Positions 1 to 9,135 of a stretch of DNA of 64,000 bases are shown here, one piece after another. The notes beneath the pieces are model-generated. The model was not told the origin of the DNA and did not search any database. It worked only from the letters and a program-made list of their open reading frames with translations. The position numbers were made by a program, and so were the translations under genes. Origin of the DNA: Antarctobacter heliothermus (GTDB taxonomy: Bacteria; Pseudomonadota; Alphaproteobacteria; Rhodobacterales; Rhodobacteraceae); the NCBI RefSeq assembly GCF_900188425.1, contig NZ_FZON01000008.1, positions 53,154 to 117,153 of the forward strand, read 5' to 3'. Position 1 is the first letter of the stretch, and each line of letters opens with the position of its first letter.

Positions 1-36
1 CTCGTCGCGGGTCAAAAAGGTCGTTCCCGGTGTCAT
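1..36 (-). CDS. Possible N-terminus of an unidentified gene running off the left edge
   Basis: An ATG at 36 opens a frame that continues without a stop to the window edge (MTPGTTFLTRDE, 12 codons). It would be divergent from the AEC transporter gene with a gap of about 80 bases, which is a normal promoter spacing. No convincing Shine-Dalgarno sequence is visible upstream and twelve residues are too few to recognise a family. It could be chance. Confidence 0.3.
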   Translation of the reverse strand, partial: MTPGTTFLTRDE

Positions 37-67
37 GTGCCCATGATCCGGCCCCTTTGCCCCCGCT

Positions 68-89
68 GTCAACGCCCCGCGCCGTTGAC
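68..89. promoter_or_regulatory. Palindrome in the divergent promoter before the AEC transporter
   Basis: Arms GTCAACG (68-74) and CGTTGAC (83-89) form a perfect 7-base inverted repeat with an 8-base GC-rich spacer, 29 bases before the start codon at 119. Size and position suit an operator, but no regulator gene is adjacent, so the binding protein is unknown. Confidence 0.3.
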
Positions 90-118
90 GCCGCCGCCCC
101 CCATGCTACGACAAGGCC

Positions 119-1054
119 ATGCTGGATATCTTCCTGAAGACCGTTCCCTTTTTCTGCCTGATCGCGCTGGGATACGGTGCGGCAAAGTCGCGTTTCTTTA
201 CCGAAGAGGCCAGCGCCAGTCTGACCAAATTCGTCTTCTACTTTGCCCTCTCGGCAATGCTGTTCCGCTTTTCCGCCAATTTGCGCTTTGACGAAATATT
301 CGAGCCGCGTCTTGCCGCCGCCTATCTCTGGGGCACCGCCTTTACCTGGGGGCTGGGCATGGCGGTCGCGTTTCTGCGCGGGCTGGACCTGTCCACTGCC
401 TCGATCGAGGCGCAATGCGCCGCTATCGGCAACACCGGCTTTCTGGGTGTTCCGATGCTGGCCTTGTTGCTGGGACAAGAGGCGGTCGGCCCGATCATCC
501 TGATCCTGTCCATCGACCTGATCGTGTTTTCCTCGCTCCTGACACTGATGGTGACCGGCGCACGCGAGGGTCGCATGCACCTTGGCATTCTGCGCAAACT
601 GCTGGCCGGGCTGCTCAAGAACCCGATGATTGTCTCCATCGGTCTGGGCCTCATGGTGTCGGCCAGCGGGTTGGGCGTGCCAGAGGCCGCCAACAGCTTT
701 CTCACCACGCTGGGCAATGCTGCCACACCCGGCGCGCTGTTCGCCATCGGTGCCTCATTGGCCTCAAAATCCGCCGAGCGGGTCCAGATCGCCGTCTGGC
801 TGAGCTTTGCCAAACTGATCCTGCATCCGCTGTTTGTCGGGCTGGGGGTCTACGTCTTTTTCCCGGTCGACGCCTACCGCGCCGCCGTCGCCGTGTCCGC
901 CGCTGCGCTGCCCGTGGCGGGCAACGTGTTCATCCTGGCACAGCACTACGGCATCGCACCACAACGGGTGTCGGCGGCAATCCTGATTTCCACCGCCGTC
1001 AGCATCCTGACCGTCAGCGCAGTGATTGCCACGGTCACCGGCTGGATCGACTGA
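119..1054 (+). CDS. AEC (auxin efflux carrier) family transporter
   Basis: Inner-membrane secondary carrier of the AEC family (bacterial members include malonate and other organic anion carriers). The 311-residue length and roughly ten hydrophobic segments fit: the N-terminal MLDIFLKTVPFFCLIALGYG, the conserved GNTGFLGVPML block near residue 105, a charged central loop near residues 145-155, and a C-terminal five-helix half ending SILTVSAVIATV. The start at 119 follows AAGG only 3 bases upstream, so initiation may be weak. The gene stands alone between a possible divergent gene and the convergent NYN gene. Substrate cannot be read from sequence; malonate or another small carboxylate is a family-level guess. 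Confidence 0.85.
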   Translation: MLDIFLKTVPFFCLIALGYGAAKSRFFTEEASASLTKFVFYFALSAMLFRFSANLRFDEIFEPRLAAAYLWGTAFTWGLGMAVAFLRGLDLSTASIEAQCAAIGNTGFLGVPMLALLLGQEAVGPIILILSIDLIVFSSLLTLMVTGAREGRMHLGILRKLLAGLLKNPMIVSIGLGLMVSASGLGVPEAANSFLTTLGNAATPGALFAIGASLASKSAERVQIAVWLSFAKLILHPLFVGLGVYVFFPVDAYRAAVAVSAAALPVAGNVFILAQHYGIAPQRVSAAILISTAVSILTVSAVIATVTGWID

Positions 1055-1093
1055 CACCGCCGCGCGACACGTCGGCGGTTTGCCGTGCCCCGC

Positions 1094-1801
1094 CTAGTCG
1101 ACCCGCCGCAACAACAATTGATTGCCGCTTGCGCTGCGCTGGGTTTCGAACACCTTCAACTCTGTCACCAGGTCCGACAGCTTGCGCTTTCCATAGCTAC
1201 GCGTGTCGAAATCGGGGTTTGCGGCGGTGATCACCTGTCCGATATCGCCCAGACGATACCATTCATCGTCCTGGTCAATCGACTCCATCGCCTTGAAGAT
1301 CAGATCCCGCGCCGCCGTCAGATCATACACTTTGCTGGGCTTCGACCCAGAGGTCTTCTCCGGTGCGGAGTCGAGGTTTTCGAGAAAGATGAAGCGCTTG
1401 CAGGCTTTGCGGAAGGCATCCGGCGTCTTTTGCATCCCCATGCCATAGGCCTGCAGCCCCTGTTCGCGGATGCGACTGGCCAGCCGAGTGAAATCGCTGT
1501 CCGAACTGACCAGCACAAATCCGTCAAACCGTCCGGTATGCATCAGGTCCATCGCGTCGATCACCAACGCAATGTCGCTGGAGTTCTTGCCAACGGTATT
1601 GGCGGGCGAGTGATGCGGCACGATGCCGAATTCGGCCTGTACCTTGTTCCAGCCCGCCATCTGTTGGCTGGAAAAATCGCCGTAGCAACGCCTTACACTT
1701 GCCTCTCCAAGGGTCGCGATCTCATCAAAGATCGCCTTGGTGTATTTCGGAGAAGTGTTGTCCGCATCGATCAGCACGGCTAAAAGTGTGTTATCTGCCA
1801 T
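1094..1801 (-). CDS. NYN-domain (LabA/DUF88-like) protein with C-terminal OST-HTH/LOTUS domain
   Basis: Predicted PIN-fold RNase-like protein. The N-terminal half carries the NYN acidic residues: LIDADNTS near residue 8, the NSSDIALVIDAMDL block near 75 and LVSSDSDFTRLASRIRE near 100, consistent with a metal-dependent nuclease site. The C-terminal part (from about residue 165, SIDQDDEWYRLGDIGQVI through SYGKRKLSDLVTEL) matches the small OST-HTH/LOTUS RNA-binding fold. The start at 1801 is chosen because GGAG lies 5 bases upstream; the longer reading frame to 1840 has no ribosome site. No partner gene is evident. The RNA target is unknown. Confidence 0.85.
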   Translation of the reverse strand: MADNTLLAVLIDADNTSPKYTKAIFDEIATLGEASVRRCYGDFSSQQMAGWNKVQAEFGIVPHHSPANTVGKNSSDIALVIDAMDLMHTGRFDGFVLVSSDSDFTRLASRIREQGLQAYGMGMQKTPDAFRKACKRFIFLENLDSAPEKTSGSKPSKVYDLTAARDLIFKAMESIDQDDEWYRLGDIGQVITAANPDFDTRSYGKRKLSDLVTELKVFETQRSASGNQLLLRRVD

Positions 1802-1874
1802 TGGGTCTCCGCGTTCTTCGGTCCGCCCCGTGTCGGGCACTACGGACCTGCCAGCATGGTGTCCTCAAGCCTTA

Positions 1875-1894
1875 GTCTGACAGGATTTTCAGAC
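1875..1894. promoter_or_regulatory. Palindrome between divergent NYN and DUF3137 genes
   Basis: GTCTGA (1875-1880) and TCAGAC (1889-1894) form a perfect inverted repeat with an 8-base spacer, 20 bases before the DUF3137 start at 1914. It could be an operator or a 5'-UTR stem. A GTCTG-N10-CAGAC of the same total length also occurs at 45991-46010 in the erythritol promoter region; the match may be coincidence. Confidence 0.3.
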
Positions 1895-1913
1895 AACAGC
1901 CATTGGGAACGCC

Positions 1914-2882
1914 ATGCAATTCATAGAAAAATCCCCCATCGAGACCGGTTTTGCCGAGGTCTTTGCACAACGGGTCGCCCCGGAACTGGACGCGCTGGAG
2001 GCCAAGCGCGCCGAATTGCTCAAGGCGGGCTGGCGCAATTTCGGCATCACAATGGCCGTCGGCGCAGTGATCGGCGGCGCGCTGGCCATCTGGAGCGATT
2101 TGGTCATCGGCATCATCGTCGTGGTGTTCTTTCTCATTCCCGCCTTTGCGATCCGCAGCAGCCAGTCCAAGAAGTGGTCCGGCGAAGTGGCGGAAAAGGT
2201 AATGCCTGCCGTCTGCGATTTTCTGGGCGACGTGCAGTACGATCGCAAGGCCGCCAACAGCTTTTCTGCCACGCAGGCCAAGGAGATGGGGCTGGTTCGC
2301 GGCTTTGACCACGCCAAGCTGGAGGATCACATGACCGGCACATGGCGCGGCACCGGCTTTGAGATGGTCGAGGCCAAGCTGACCACCCGGAGCAAGAGCA
2401 ACAGCAACAGCTCTTCCAATGAAAACACGGTTTTTCAGGGCCTGCTGTTCCGGATCACCCTGCCGCACCCGGCACCGACCCGCATCCTGATCGCGCGCAA
2501 TTTCGGCCGCACCCTGAACAAGCTGGCGGGCTTCTTTTCGTCCGACAAGACCCGTGGCATGCCCCGTGTCGAGACCGGACACACCGAGTTCGAAAAGGAC
2601 TTTGAGCTGCACGCCCAATCCCCCGAAGGCGTGTTGAACTACCTGCCGCCCGCGTTTCTGGACAACCTGACCGCCATCGGCAAGGCAGAGTCCGAAGGCG
2701 GCACATCCGGCATGGTCGCCGCGTTCGAGGGCACGGATTTCTGGCTGGCGCTGTCGCGGACCAAGCCGTTTCTGGAAATGGCCAAGATCAATGAGCCGGT
2801 CGACGCCATCGCCGAGGAACTGCATGGCGTGTTCGACGACATGGCGCTGATCCGGCGCATCATCGACCGCCTTCACGGCTAA
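1914..2882 (+). CDS. DUF3137 domain-containing membrane protein
   Basis: 322 residues. Two adjacent hydrophobic helices at about residues 43-80 (NFGITMAVGAVIGGALAIW and LVIGIIVVVFFLIPAFAI) anchor a large C-terminal soluble domain with the features of DUF3137: a TGTWRGTGFEMVEAKL block, a low-complexity Ser/Asn stretch near residue 162, then TVFQGLLFRI. The function of the family is not known. Its last bases overlap the convergent GNAT gene by four. Upstream ribosome site is weak (GGGAACGCC). Ordinary codon use. Confidence 0.8.
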   Translation: MQFIEKSPIETGFAEVFAQRVAPELDALEAKRAELLKAGWRNFGITMAVGAVIGGALAIWSDLVIGIIVVVFFLIPAFAIRSSQSKKWSGEVAEKVMPAVCDFLGDVQYDRKAANSFSATQAKEMGLVRGFDHAKLEDHMTGTWRGTGFEMVEAKLTTRSKSNSNSSSNENTVFQGLLFRITLPHPAPTRILIARNFGRTLNKLAGFFSSDKTRGMPRVETGHTEFEKDFELHAQSPEGVLNYLPPAFLDNLTAIGKAESEGGTSGMVAAFEGTDFWLALSRTKPFLEMAKINEPVDAIAEELHGVFDDMALIRRIIDRLHG

Positions 2883-3361
2883 AGCGCCCGGTACATCACC
2901 AACGCATCGACATAGCCCTGTTCCGGGTGCCTGAAGGCCCCGGGCAGGCGTCCCACCACGTCAAACCCGGCCCGCTGCCATGTCGCAACCGCGCGCGTGT
3001 TGGTGGCGACGACAAAATTGTACTGCATCGCGCCAAAGCCAAGCTGCGGCGCAATCTCCAGCGAATGGGCCAGCATCGCCCGCGCCACTCCTTTGCCCCG
3101 TGCGGCCTGAGACGTGACATAACCGCAGTTGCAGACATGGCTGCCACCGCCCTTTTGGTTGCGCACGATATAATAGGTGCCCAACAGCGCGCCGTCGGCC
3201 TCGGCCACGAAAACCCGCCGTTCCGGCCCGAACCAGTAGGCCAGCGCATCGTCGCGTGAAATATCCGCGTCGATGGCGTAGGTGTCGCCGCTGCGGAACA
3301 CCGGCTCCAGCATCGCCCAGACGCCGGCGCGGTCTGCGTCCACGGCCTGTCTGATGATCAT
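2879..3361 (-). CDS. GNAT family N-acetyltransferase
   Basis: 160 residues with a complete GNAT fold: N-terminal IIRQAVDADRAGVWAML, beta-strand ADGALLGTYYIV, and the acetyl-CoA pyrophosphate loop in SQAARGKGVARAML (Q/RxxGxG/A-type) near residue 85-98, then NTRAVATWQRAGFDVVGRLPGAF near 122-144. The start ATG overlaps the channel stop as ATGA, so translation is probably coupled to the channel gene. The acetyl acceptor is unknown; small-molecule or ribosomal/aminoglycoside-type substrates are all possible. Confidence 0.88.
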   Translation of the reverse strand: MIIRQAVDADRAGVWAMLEPVFRSGDTYAIDADISRDDALAYWFGPERRVFVAEADGALLGTYYIVRNQKGGGSHVCNCGYVTSQAARGKGVARAMLAHSLEIAPQLGFGAMQYNFVVATNTRAVATWQRAGFDVVGRLPGAFRHPEQGYVDALVMYRAL

Positions 3362-4119
3362 GTCTGGCCCTCCGTCCTGATGTGCACCACCTCACCGCAG
3401 TGCTTGCAGTGCACTGCATCCGCGTCATGCAGCACCAGCCCGCACGTCGGGCATTCGTGCCGCACCTTGTCTGGCCGCAAGACCACCTGCACCAGCCGTA
3501 GGAACAGCGTCACGCCAAAGATCATCACGATGACAGAGATCATCCGTCCCCAAGGACCCTGCAAGGTGATGTCGCCAAAACCCGTTGTCGTCAGCGCGGT
3601 GACAGTGAAATAGAGCGCGTCGGCATAGTTCCCGATCTGCGGGTTGACTGTGTACTGAGTCGCGTAGACCAGCCCGGTCATGATGAAGATAAAAACGCCA
3701 AGGTTCAGAACCGCCAGGATCACGTCGTCATTGCGCCGAAAATAGGGGAAATCCCGCCTGAGCTGCCGCGACAGGTGATAGGTATGCAACAGCCGCAGCG
3801 TCCGCATCACCCGCAGAAACCCGAGCCCCTCACCTGCCAGTGGCGCCAGAAAAGAGACAATCGCAATCAGATCGGCCAGTGTCACTATGCGTGTCATCAA
3901 CCGCAGCCGGTTGGTCGAGATCCAGAACCGCGCCCCGAACTCGGCCAGGATCACGACACCGAACACCGCATCCACCGCCTCGACGAAGGAGCCGTGGTGG
4001 GTGAACGAGGTGACGATCACAAAGAGGATGGTGACGATGTCGAAGGCCAGCAGGGCATAGCGGAATCGATGCGCCCGCTCGCTTTCGCCCACATAGAGCT
4101 CACGGATCTTGTTGCGCAT
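3358..4119 (-). CDS. Six-helix voltage-gated-type potassium channel with C-terminal zinc ribbon
   Basis: Inner-membrane ion channel of the voltage-gated cation family. Helices S1-S4 lie in residues 20-125; the S4-like segment is FLRVMRTLRLLHTYHLSRQL with spaced arginines. The pore loop carries the K+ filter TTTGFGDI near residue 180, followed by S6 (MISVIVMIFGVTLFL). The tail has two CxxC knuckles, CPTCG and CKHCG, forming a small zinc ribbon, which is unusual for a channel terminus. Start 4119 is preferred (AAGGACC upstream). It overlaps the GNAT gene by four bases, suggesting a two-gene operon. Confidence 0.87.
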   Translation of the reverse strand: MRNKIRELYVGESERAHRFRYALLAFDIVTILFVIVTSFTHHGSFVEAVDAVFGVVILAEFGARFWISTNRLRLMTRIVTLADLIAIVSFLAPLAGEGLGFLRVMRTLRLLHTYHLSRQLRRDFPYFRRNDDVILAVLNLGVFIFIMTGLVYATQYTVNPQIGNYADALYFTVTALTTTGFGDITLQGPWGRMISVIVMIFGVTLFLRLVQVVLRPDKVRHECPTCGLVLHDADAVHCKHCGEVVHIRTEGQT

Positions 4120-4242
4120 GGCTGGTCCTTCGGTGGTCTGACCGAAAGGTAGGATGGATTTCAGGAGAGGGAAAGGCGCCCGGTCTCCGCGCCGGAACAC
4201 GGCCGCAAGTGTCTAGTTGCCGCAGGTGTTATGCACCGCCAC

Positions 4243-4271
4243 GCCTGACAAGGTCGCGCACCTTGTCAGGC
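4243..4271 (-). terminator. Strong hairpin downstream of the YHYH gene
   Basis: A perfect 12-base stem, GCCTGACAAGGT (4243-4254) with ACCTTGTCAGGC (4260-4271), and a 5-base loop. It lies 9 bases after the YHYH stop on the minus strand. There is no clear U-tract, so it may act as a hairpin-only terminator or 3'-end stabiliser. Confidence 0.6.
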
Positions 4272-4279
4272 CATCGCGA

Positions 4280-5275
4280 TCATCGGCAAAACTGACCGGA
4301 CTTCATCTCACCGTCATTGGTTACTGTGCGCGTCTGGAAATCATAGCAACCGGGTGTTTCCGCTGGCGCAAAGCGGATAAAATAGTCCTCACCTTGATAG
4401 CTGTAATCCATGCTCCGCTGACCGTCGTCCTTCTGTGAAAAGACAAGACCATCAACACCGCCACGAGGCGGCCTGCCCGGTCCGAGTTTGTCACCCGAAA
4501 CATGTTCCAGCGGGCGTACACGGGGTAGTTTGTCAAAATCCGTTACAACACCCATCAGGCACTGTACGAGATAAGGCGCGTCCGGCGAGGTGTGATAGCG
4601 ATAGCCAAACACGGCGTCCGGCTGTCCATTGCAAATGTCCAGCGCGCCCTCTGCAATTTTCGACCCGTCGGGATTGTCGTCTCCATAAATCGGAAAACCG
4701 TCAAAGGCCCAACCGATAATGGCATCGTCGCCTGAATTGGCCATCGCCTCAATCATGCAGGTGGGTTTGGCGTGATAGTGATAATCGTCTCCGCGCCCGG
4801 CATGGCCACCACAGATATCAAGCTGCCCGGTTTGCACCGTATCGTGCTGCGCTTGATGGTGCGCCAGGTCAGCTAGGCTCATTTCGCCACCGGCGGTGTA
4901 GTCGTAGATCGGCACTCCGTTCACCGCAACGCCAAGCGCCGCGTCGCGGGTTAGCGGCGTTTGCCCTGGCACCGGCGACAGAAGAATCGGCGCGGCATAC
5001 TTCGCAGGAACAGGCACCTGCTCATTCGTTCCGACGATCCCCGTCATCAGATCGTGCTCCGGGTAGGTGTCAGAGGAAATAACGGCATGGTCCTCCGTGC
5101 AGGAAATACTCACCCTATCGTTGAAACCCGCCTGATCCACTGAGGCGGCGATTGCGGCACAGTGATCGTCATGGGCCAAGGCGGCGGATCCAACGAAGCC
5201 GGCAGCAATCACCGTCACAGCAGACAAAACGGTACGCGGCATCGGGCCTTTGCGTGACATGGACAGCCGCATCAT
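4280..5275 (-). CDS. Secreted YHYH domain-containing protein
   Basis: Exported protein of about 331 residues. An N-terminal signal peptide (PRTVLSAVTVIAAGFVGSAALA, ending at an ALA cleavage site) precedes a mature chain with the YHYH-domain hallmarks: GVAVNGVPIYDYTAGG, GGHAGRGDDYHYHAKPTC, WAFDGFPIYGD, and YRYHTSPDAPYLVQCLMG. Paired cysteines suit a periplasmic fold; the His-rich core could bind metal but this is inference. The upstream gene ends in TGA that overlaps tandem ATGATG codons at 5275-5270, so the start is taken at 5275 by coupling. Function of the family is not established. It forms a pair with the secreted protein at 5272-5913. Confidence 0.8.
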   Translation of the reverse strand: MMRLSMSRKGPMPRTVLSAVTVIAAGFVGSAALAHDDHCAAIAASVDQAGFNDRVSISCTEDHAVISSDTYPEHDLMTGIVGTNEQVPVPAKYAAPILLSPVPGQTPLTRDAALGVAVNGVPIYDYTAGGEMSLADLAHHQAQHDTVQTGQLDICGGHAGRGDDYHYHAKPTCMIEAMANSGDDAIIGWAFDGFPIYGDDNPDGSKIAEGALDICNGQPDAVFGYRYHTSPDAPYLVQCLMGVVTDFDKLPRVRPLEHVSGDKLGPGRPPRGGVDGLVFSQKDDGQRSMDYSYQGEDYFIRFAPAETPGCYDFQTRTVTNDGEMKSGQFCR

Positions 5276-5913
5276 TCGACAGTCGCCCGGCACAGAACCG
5301 TGTTGCTCTGCTCAAGGTCCGGTCCCCAGATCAGTTTTGCGGCATCCGCCCACCGGATGTCGTCATATCCTCCCTTGGGGCTGACCTGATCCGCAGAAAA
5401 AACAGTGGCCTGATCCCAGTCCGAGGCATCGAAATCAACCAGATCCCAACCTGCCGGCTCATCCAAGGTTTCAAAGGTACAAGCCCCTTCGCCTGCCACT
5501 GGATTGCTCACCCCTTCGCAGGATTTGTCCAAAGGCGCTGTGTGGATGACAAGGCATTGCCAATCCGCGTCGCTGACTAAAACCTCAGCACCAGAGGCAT
5601 CCTTGATCTGCAGGATCACCCCCCCGTCGCCCATTTGCTGGCGTCGGCTGCCAATGTACTCCAACCCAGTATCGTTTTCTTTGAAATCCTTGGCGACGAG
5701 TCCAACCACAAACGGACGATCGGCTTCAAACTCGAAGCTTTCCGCGTTGAAAGACCGCTCTGTCGTGATCGGCACGCTATCCTCGGCGACCTGTACTCCG
5801 TTGACCCTCAGTTCGAACCAGTTGTCTGCCCAAACATCGGCCAGAAACGTCTCCGCCGAAAGGGCGGTGGTGGAAAGGGCGAATGCTGCCGCCGTGAAAA
5901 TGGCGCGTGTCAT
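5272..5913 (-). CDS. Secreted protein of unknown function, partner of the YHYH gene
   Basis: 213 residues with a clear signal peptide (MTRAIFTAAAFALSTTALSAE, cleavage after LSA). The mature part has DVWADNWFELRVNGVQV near residue 27 and ends with DDIRWADAAKLIWGPDLEQ plus a final Cys near the terminus; this pattern resembles beta-sandwich, galactose-binding-like domains. Two or more cysteine pairs suggest disulfides. AAGGA lies 7 bases before the start. It overlaps the YHYH gene by 1-4 bases and is first in the operon. I do not recognise a characterised homologue. Confidence 0.75.
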   Translation of the reverse strand: MTRAIFTAAAFALSTTALSAETFLADVWADNWFELRVNGVQVAEDSVPITTERSFNAESFEFEADRPFVVGLVAKDFKENDTGLEYIGSRRQQMGDGGVILQIKDASGAEVLVSDADWQCLVIHTAPLDKSCEGVSNPVAGEGACTFETLDEPAGWDLVDFDASDWDQATVFSADQVSPKGGYDDIRWADAAKLIWGPDLEQSNTVLCRATVE

Positions 5914-6021
5914 ATCGCGATCCTTGTTGTGCGTTGTCTGTTGGCGTTTCTTATTGAACGTAGCTCGGGCAGATTTTTGTCGCTACATCGTCAAGTCGCC
6001 TTGTCTAGCGGATATACCCCA

Positions 6022-6056
6022 CAAAACGAAACGCCGGTCCCGTCACGGCACCGGCG
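6022..6056 (-). terminator. Intrinsic terminator of the formaldehyde dehydrogenase gene
   Basis: Read on the minus strand: stem CGCCGGT / ACCGGCG (6050-6056 with 6032-6038), an 11-base loop, then TTTCGTTTTG. It starts 23 bases after the stop codon at 6079. Stem plus T-rich tail is a classical rho-independent terminator. Confidence 0.8.
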
Positions 6057-6078
6057 CTCCCTCACCCCGCCGCCCGGA

Positions 6079-7191
<1,113 letters not shown>

Positions 7192-7307
7192 GTCCTGTTC
7201 CCTCCGGTGTTGCGATTTGTCCTGACACTGGGGCAATCCCCCCGAGGTCGCAAGCACCGCCTCGACAGGTCCGCCGCCGGACTCGACTCTGCGCCACCCC
7301 GCACTTA

Positions 7308-7322
7308 GAACAAAAGCAGAAC
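7308..7322 (+). promoter_or_regulatory. LexA (SOS) box, GAAC-N7-GAAC
   Basis: GAAC at 7308-7311 and GAAC at 7319-7322 separated by AAAAGCA give exactly the direct-repeat spacing of the alphaproteobacterial LexA site (GTTC-N7-GTTC on the other strand). It ends 2 bases before the first possible imuB ATG (7325) and 17 before the preferred one (7340), so LexA bound here would block transcription of this SOS polymerase-like gene directly. Confidence 0.85.
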
Positions 7323-7339
7323 AAATGATCCCGAGTCCC

Positions 7340-8998
7340 ATGCCCAACCGCCGCATCCTCTCGCTCTGGTTTCCCCGCCTCGGCGCCGAACGGCTGATCC
7401 GGGGGGAACCGCATCTGGCAGAGATCCCCTTTGCCACCGTCGCCCGGAACGGCCCCGCTCAGGTGCTGGGCGCGCTGTCTCTGGCCGCCTCGCAGGCCGG
7501 GCTGCGCGCAAACCAGCCGCTGCGCGACGCCCATGCCATGTGCGCCGGGCTGATCACCCGCCCCGCCCAGACCCGCCGCGAAGAGGCGTTTCTGGACGCG
7601 CTGCACCGCTGGGCCGGCAAGTTTTCGCCCTGGGTCGCCCCCGATGCACCCGACGGGCTGGTGATCGACCTCACCGGCTGCGCGCATCTGTTTGGCGGAG
7701 AGGAGGGGTTGGCAAAACAGGTGACACAGGAGTGCGCTGATCTGGGCCTCACCGTCTGCTTCGGCATCGCCGACACGCTGGGCGCGGCCTGGGCACTGGC
7801 GCGATTCTCAAGACAGGACGCAGGCCACGCCCGCTCTGGCGATGCCATCGATCAAGAGGCCCCCGCCACCCGAGCCCGTGCAGGCAAACGCCGCCACTGG
7901 GAACGCGGCGGCGCCGCCCCCGCGCGCGACGCCCCCACTGGCACCGAAAAAAACCGCATCGCCCCACCCGGCCAGACTCGCGATGCGCTGGCGCCCCTGC
8001 CCGTTGCGGCACTCCGGCTGGAGCCGCAGGTGACCGAACAGCTTGCCCGCCTCGGGCTGCGCCGCGTCGGTGATCTGCTGGGCCAACCCCGCGCGCCACT
8101 GGCCCGCCGCTTTGGCCGGGGCCTTGTGGACCGGCTGGATCAGGCCACCGGGGCCGCGCCCGAACCCGTCTCACCCGCTGCTCCGCCTGACCGCTTTGCC
8201 GTGCGCATGTCCTTTCCCGATCCCATCGGGTTTGAGGACGACGTGGCAGAGGCCCTTTTGCGCATGACACAAAAGCTCTGCGCCACACTCGACGCCGAGG
8301 CGCGCAGCGTCCGCACCCTGCGGATAGAAGCGCACCGCTGTGACCACCTGATGCAATGGCTCACCGTCACCAGTGCCGCCGCCAGCGCGCAAGCGCACCG
8401 GTTGATGCCACTTATCCGTCTCAAGCTTGACCAAATCGACGCAGGCCCCGGCATCGACATGCTGCGGTTAGAGGCTGTGCATCACGAACCCCAACACGCA
8501 CGCACCCGCAGCGGCCACCTGGAGGCCGCCCGACACGGCACCCGCCGCCTGCAAAGCGGCGCCGCACTGGAGGATCTGACCAGCCGCCTCGGCGCGCGGC
8601 TGGGCATGGAGGCGATCACCCGCCGCGCGCCCGCCGCCAGCCATATCCCCGAGAAATCCGCCCTGACCCTCGCCGCCGCATGGTCCGAGGCCGCGTACGA
8701 CTGGCCGACGCCACACATGACCCGCCCGCTGCTGCTCTGGCCGCCAGAGCCGGTGTCCACCCCCGACCGACCCACCCCGCCACAGACCTTTCGCTGGCGC
8801 GGGCGCGACTGGCAATCCAGGGCGCAAACCGGACCGGAACGGATCGCGCCGGAATGGTGGCTCGACGAGCCCGAATGGCGCTCGGGCCCGCGCGACTACT
8901 GGCGTATCGACACCGACCACGGCGACCGGCTCTGGCTGTTTTACGCCCACGGCGGCGCCACCTCGCCCGGCTGGTTCTGCCACGGCAGCTTTGCCTGA
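7340..8998 (+). CDS. imuB: ImuB-type Y-family DNA polymerase-like protein
   Basis: Catalytically degenerate Y-family polymerase relative that, in the ImuA-ImuB-DnaE2 mutasome, recruits the error-prone polymerase DnaE2 to lesions via the sliding clamp. N-terminal [18 protein letters not shown], palm-like [19 protein letters not shown] near residue 115, helix-hairpin-helix-like [16 protein letters not shown], and the typical ImuB end [20 protein letters not shown]...GWFCHGSFA. Acidic residues of true Y-polymerases are poorly conserved. The first ATG (7325) lies against the LexA box, so MPNRRILSL at 7340 is a likelier start. Unusually, neither imuA precedes nor dnaE2 follows; serB comes next. 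Confidence 0.88.
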   Translation: MPNRRILSLWFPRLGAERLIRGEPHLAEIPFATVARNGPAQVLGALSLAASQAGLRANQPLRDAHAMCAGLITRPAQTRREEAFLDALHRWAGKFSPWVAPDAPDGLVIDLTGCAHLFGGEEGLAKQVTQECADLGLTVCFGIADTLGAAWALARFSRQDAGHARSGDAIDQEAPATRARAGKRRHWERGGAAPARDAPTGTEKNRIAPPGQTRDALAPLPVAALRLEPQVTEQLARLGLRRVGDLLGQPRAPLARRFGRGLVDRLDQATGAAPEPVSPAAPPDRFAVRMSFPDPIGFEDDVAEALLRMTQKLCATLDAEARSVRTLRIEAHRCDHLMQWLTVTSAAASAQAHRLMPLIRLKLDQIDAGPGIDMLRLEAVHHEPQHARTRSGHLEAARHGTRRLQSGAALEDLTSRLGARLGMEAITRRAPAASHIPEKSALTLAAAWSEAAYDWPTPHMTRPLLLWPPEPVSTPDRPTPPQTFRWRGRDWQSRAQTGPERIAPEWWLDEPEWRSGPRDYWRIDTDHGDRLWLFYAHGGATSPGWFCHGSFA

Positions 8999-9010
8999 CA
9001 GCCTTCCGCG

Positions 9011-9071
9011 CTTCTTCTGGCCTGAAATATCCCGGGGGAGTCGACCAAAGGGAGACGGGGGCAGCGCCCCC
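9011..9071 (+). repeat. Dispersed intergenic repeat with hairpin (copy 1)
   Basis: Starts CTTCTTCTGGCCTGAAATA, then CCCGGGGGA, and ends in the hairpin GGGGGC-agc-GCCCCC (9057-9071). A diverged copy lies reversed at 25797-25849. Both copies sit just 3' of a gene on the same strand, here 12 bases after imuB, so a terminator or mRNA 3'-end role is plausible. I recall this type of element as common between Rhodobacterales genes. Confidence 0.65.
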
Positions 9072-9135
9072 GCCGCCACTGGCCAAACACGCCCCCCCAT
9101 GCCAAAAGCGCCCCGACCACAAAGGAGCGTCGCTT

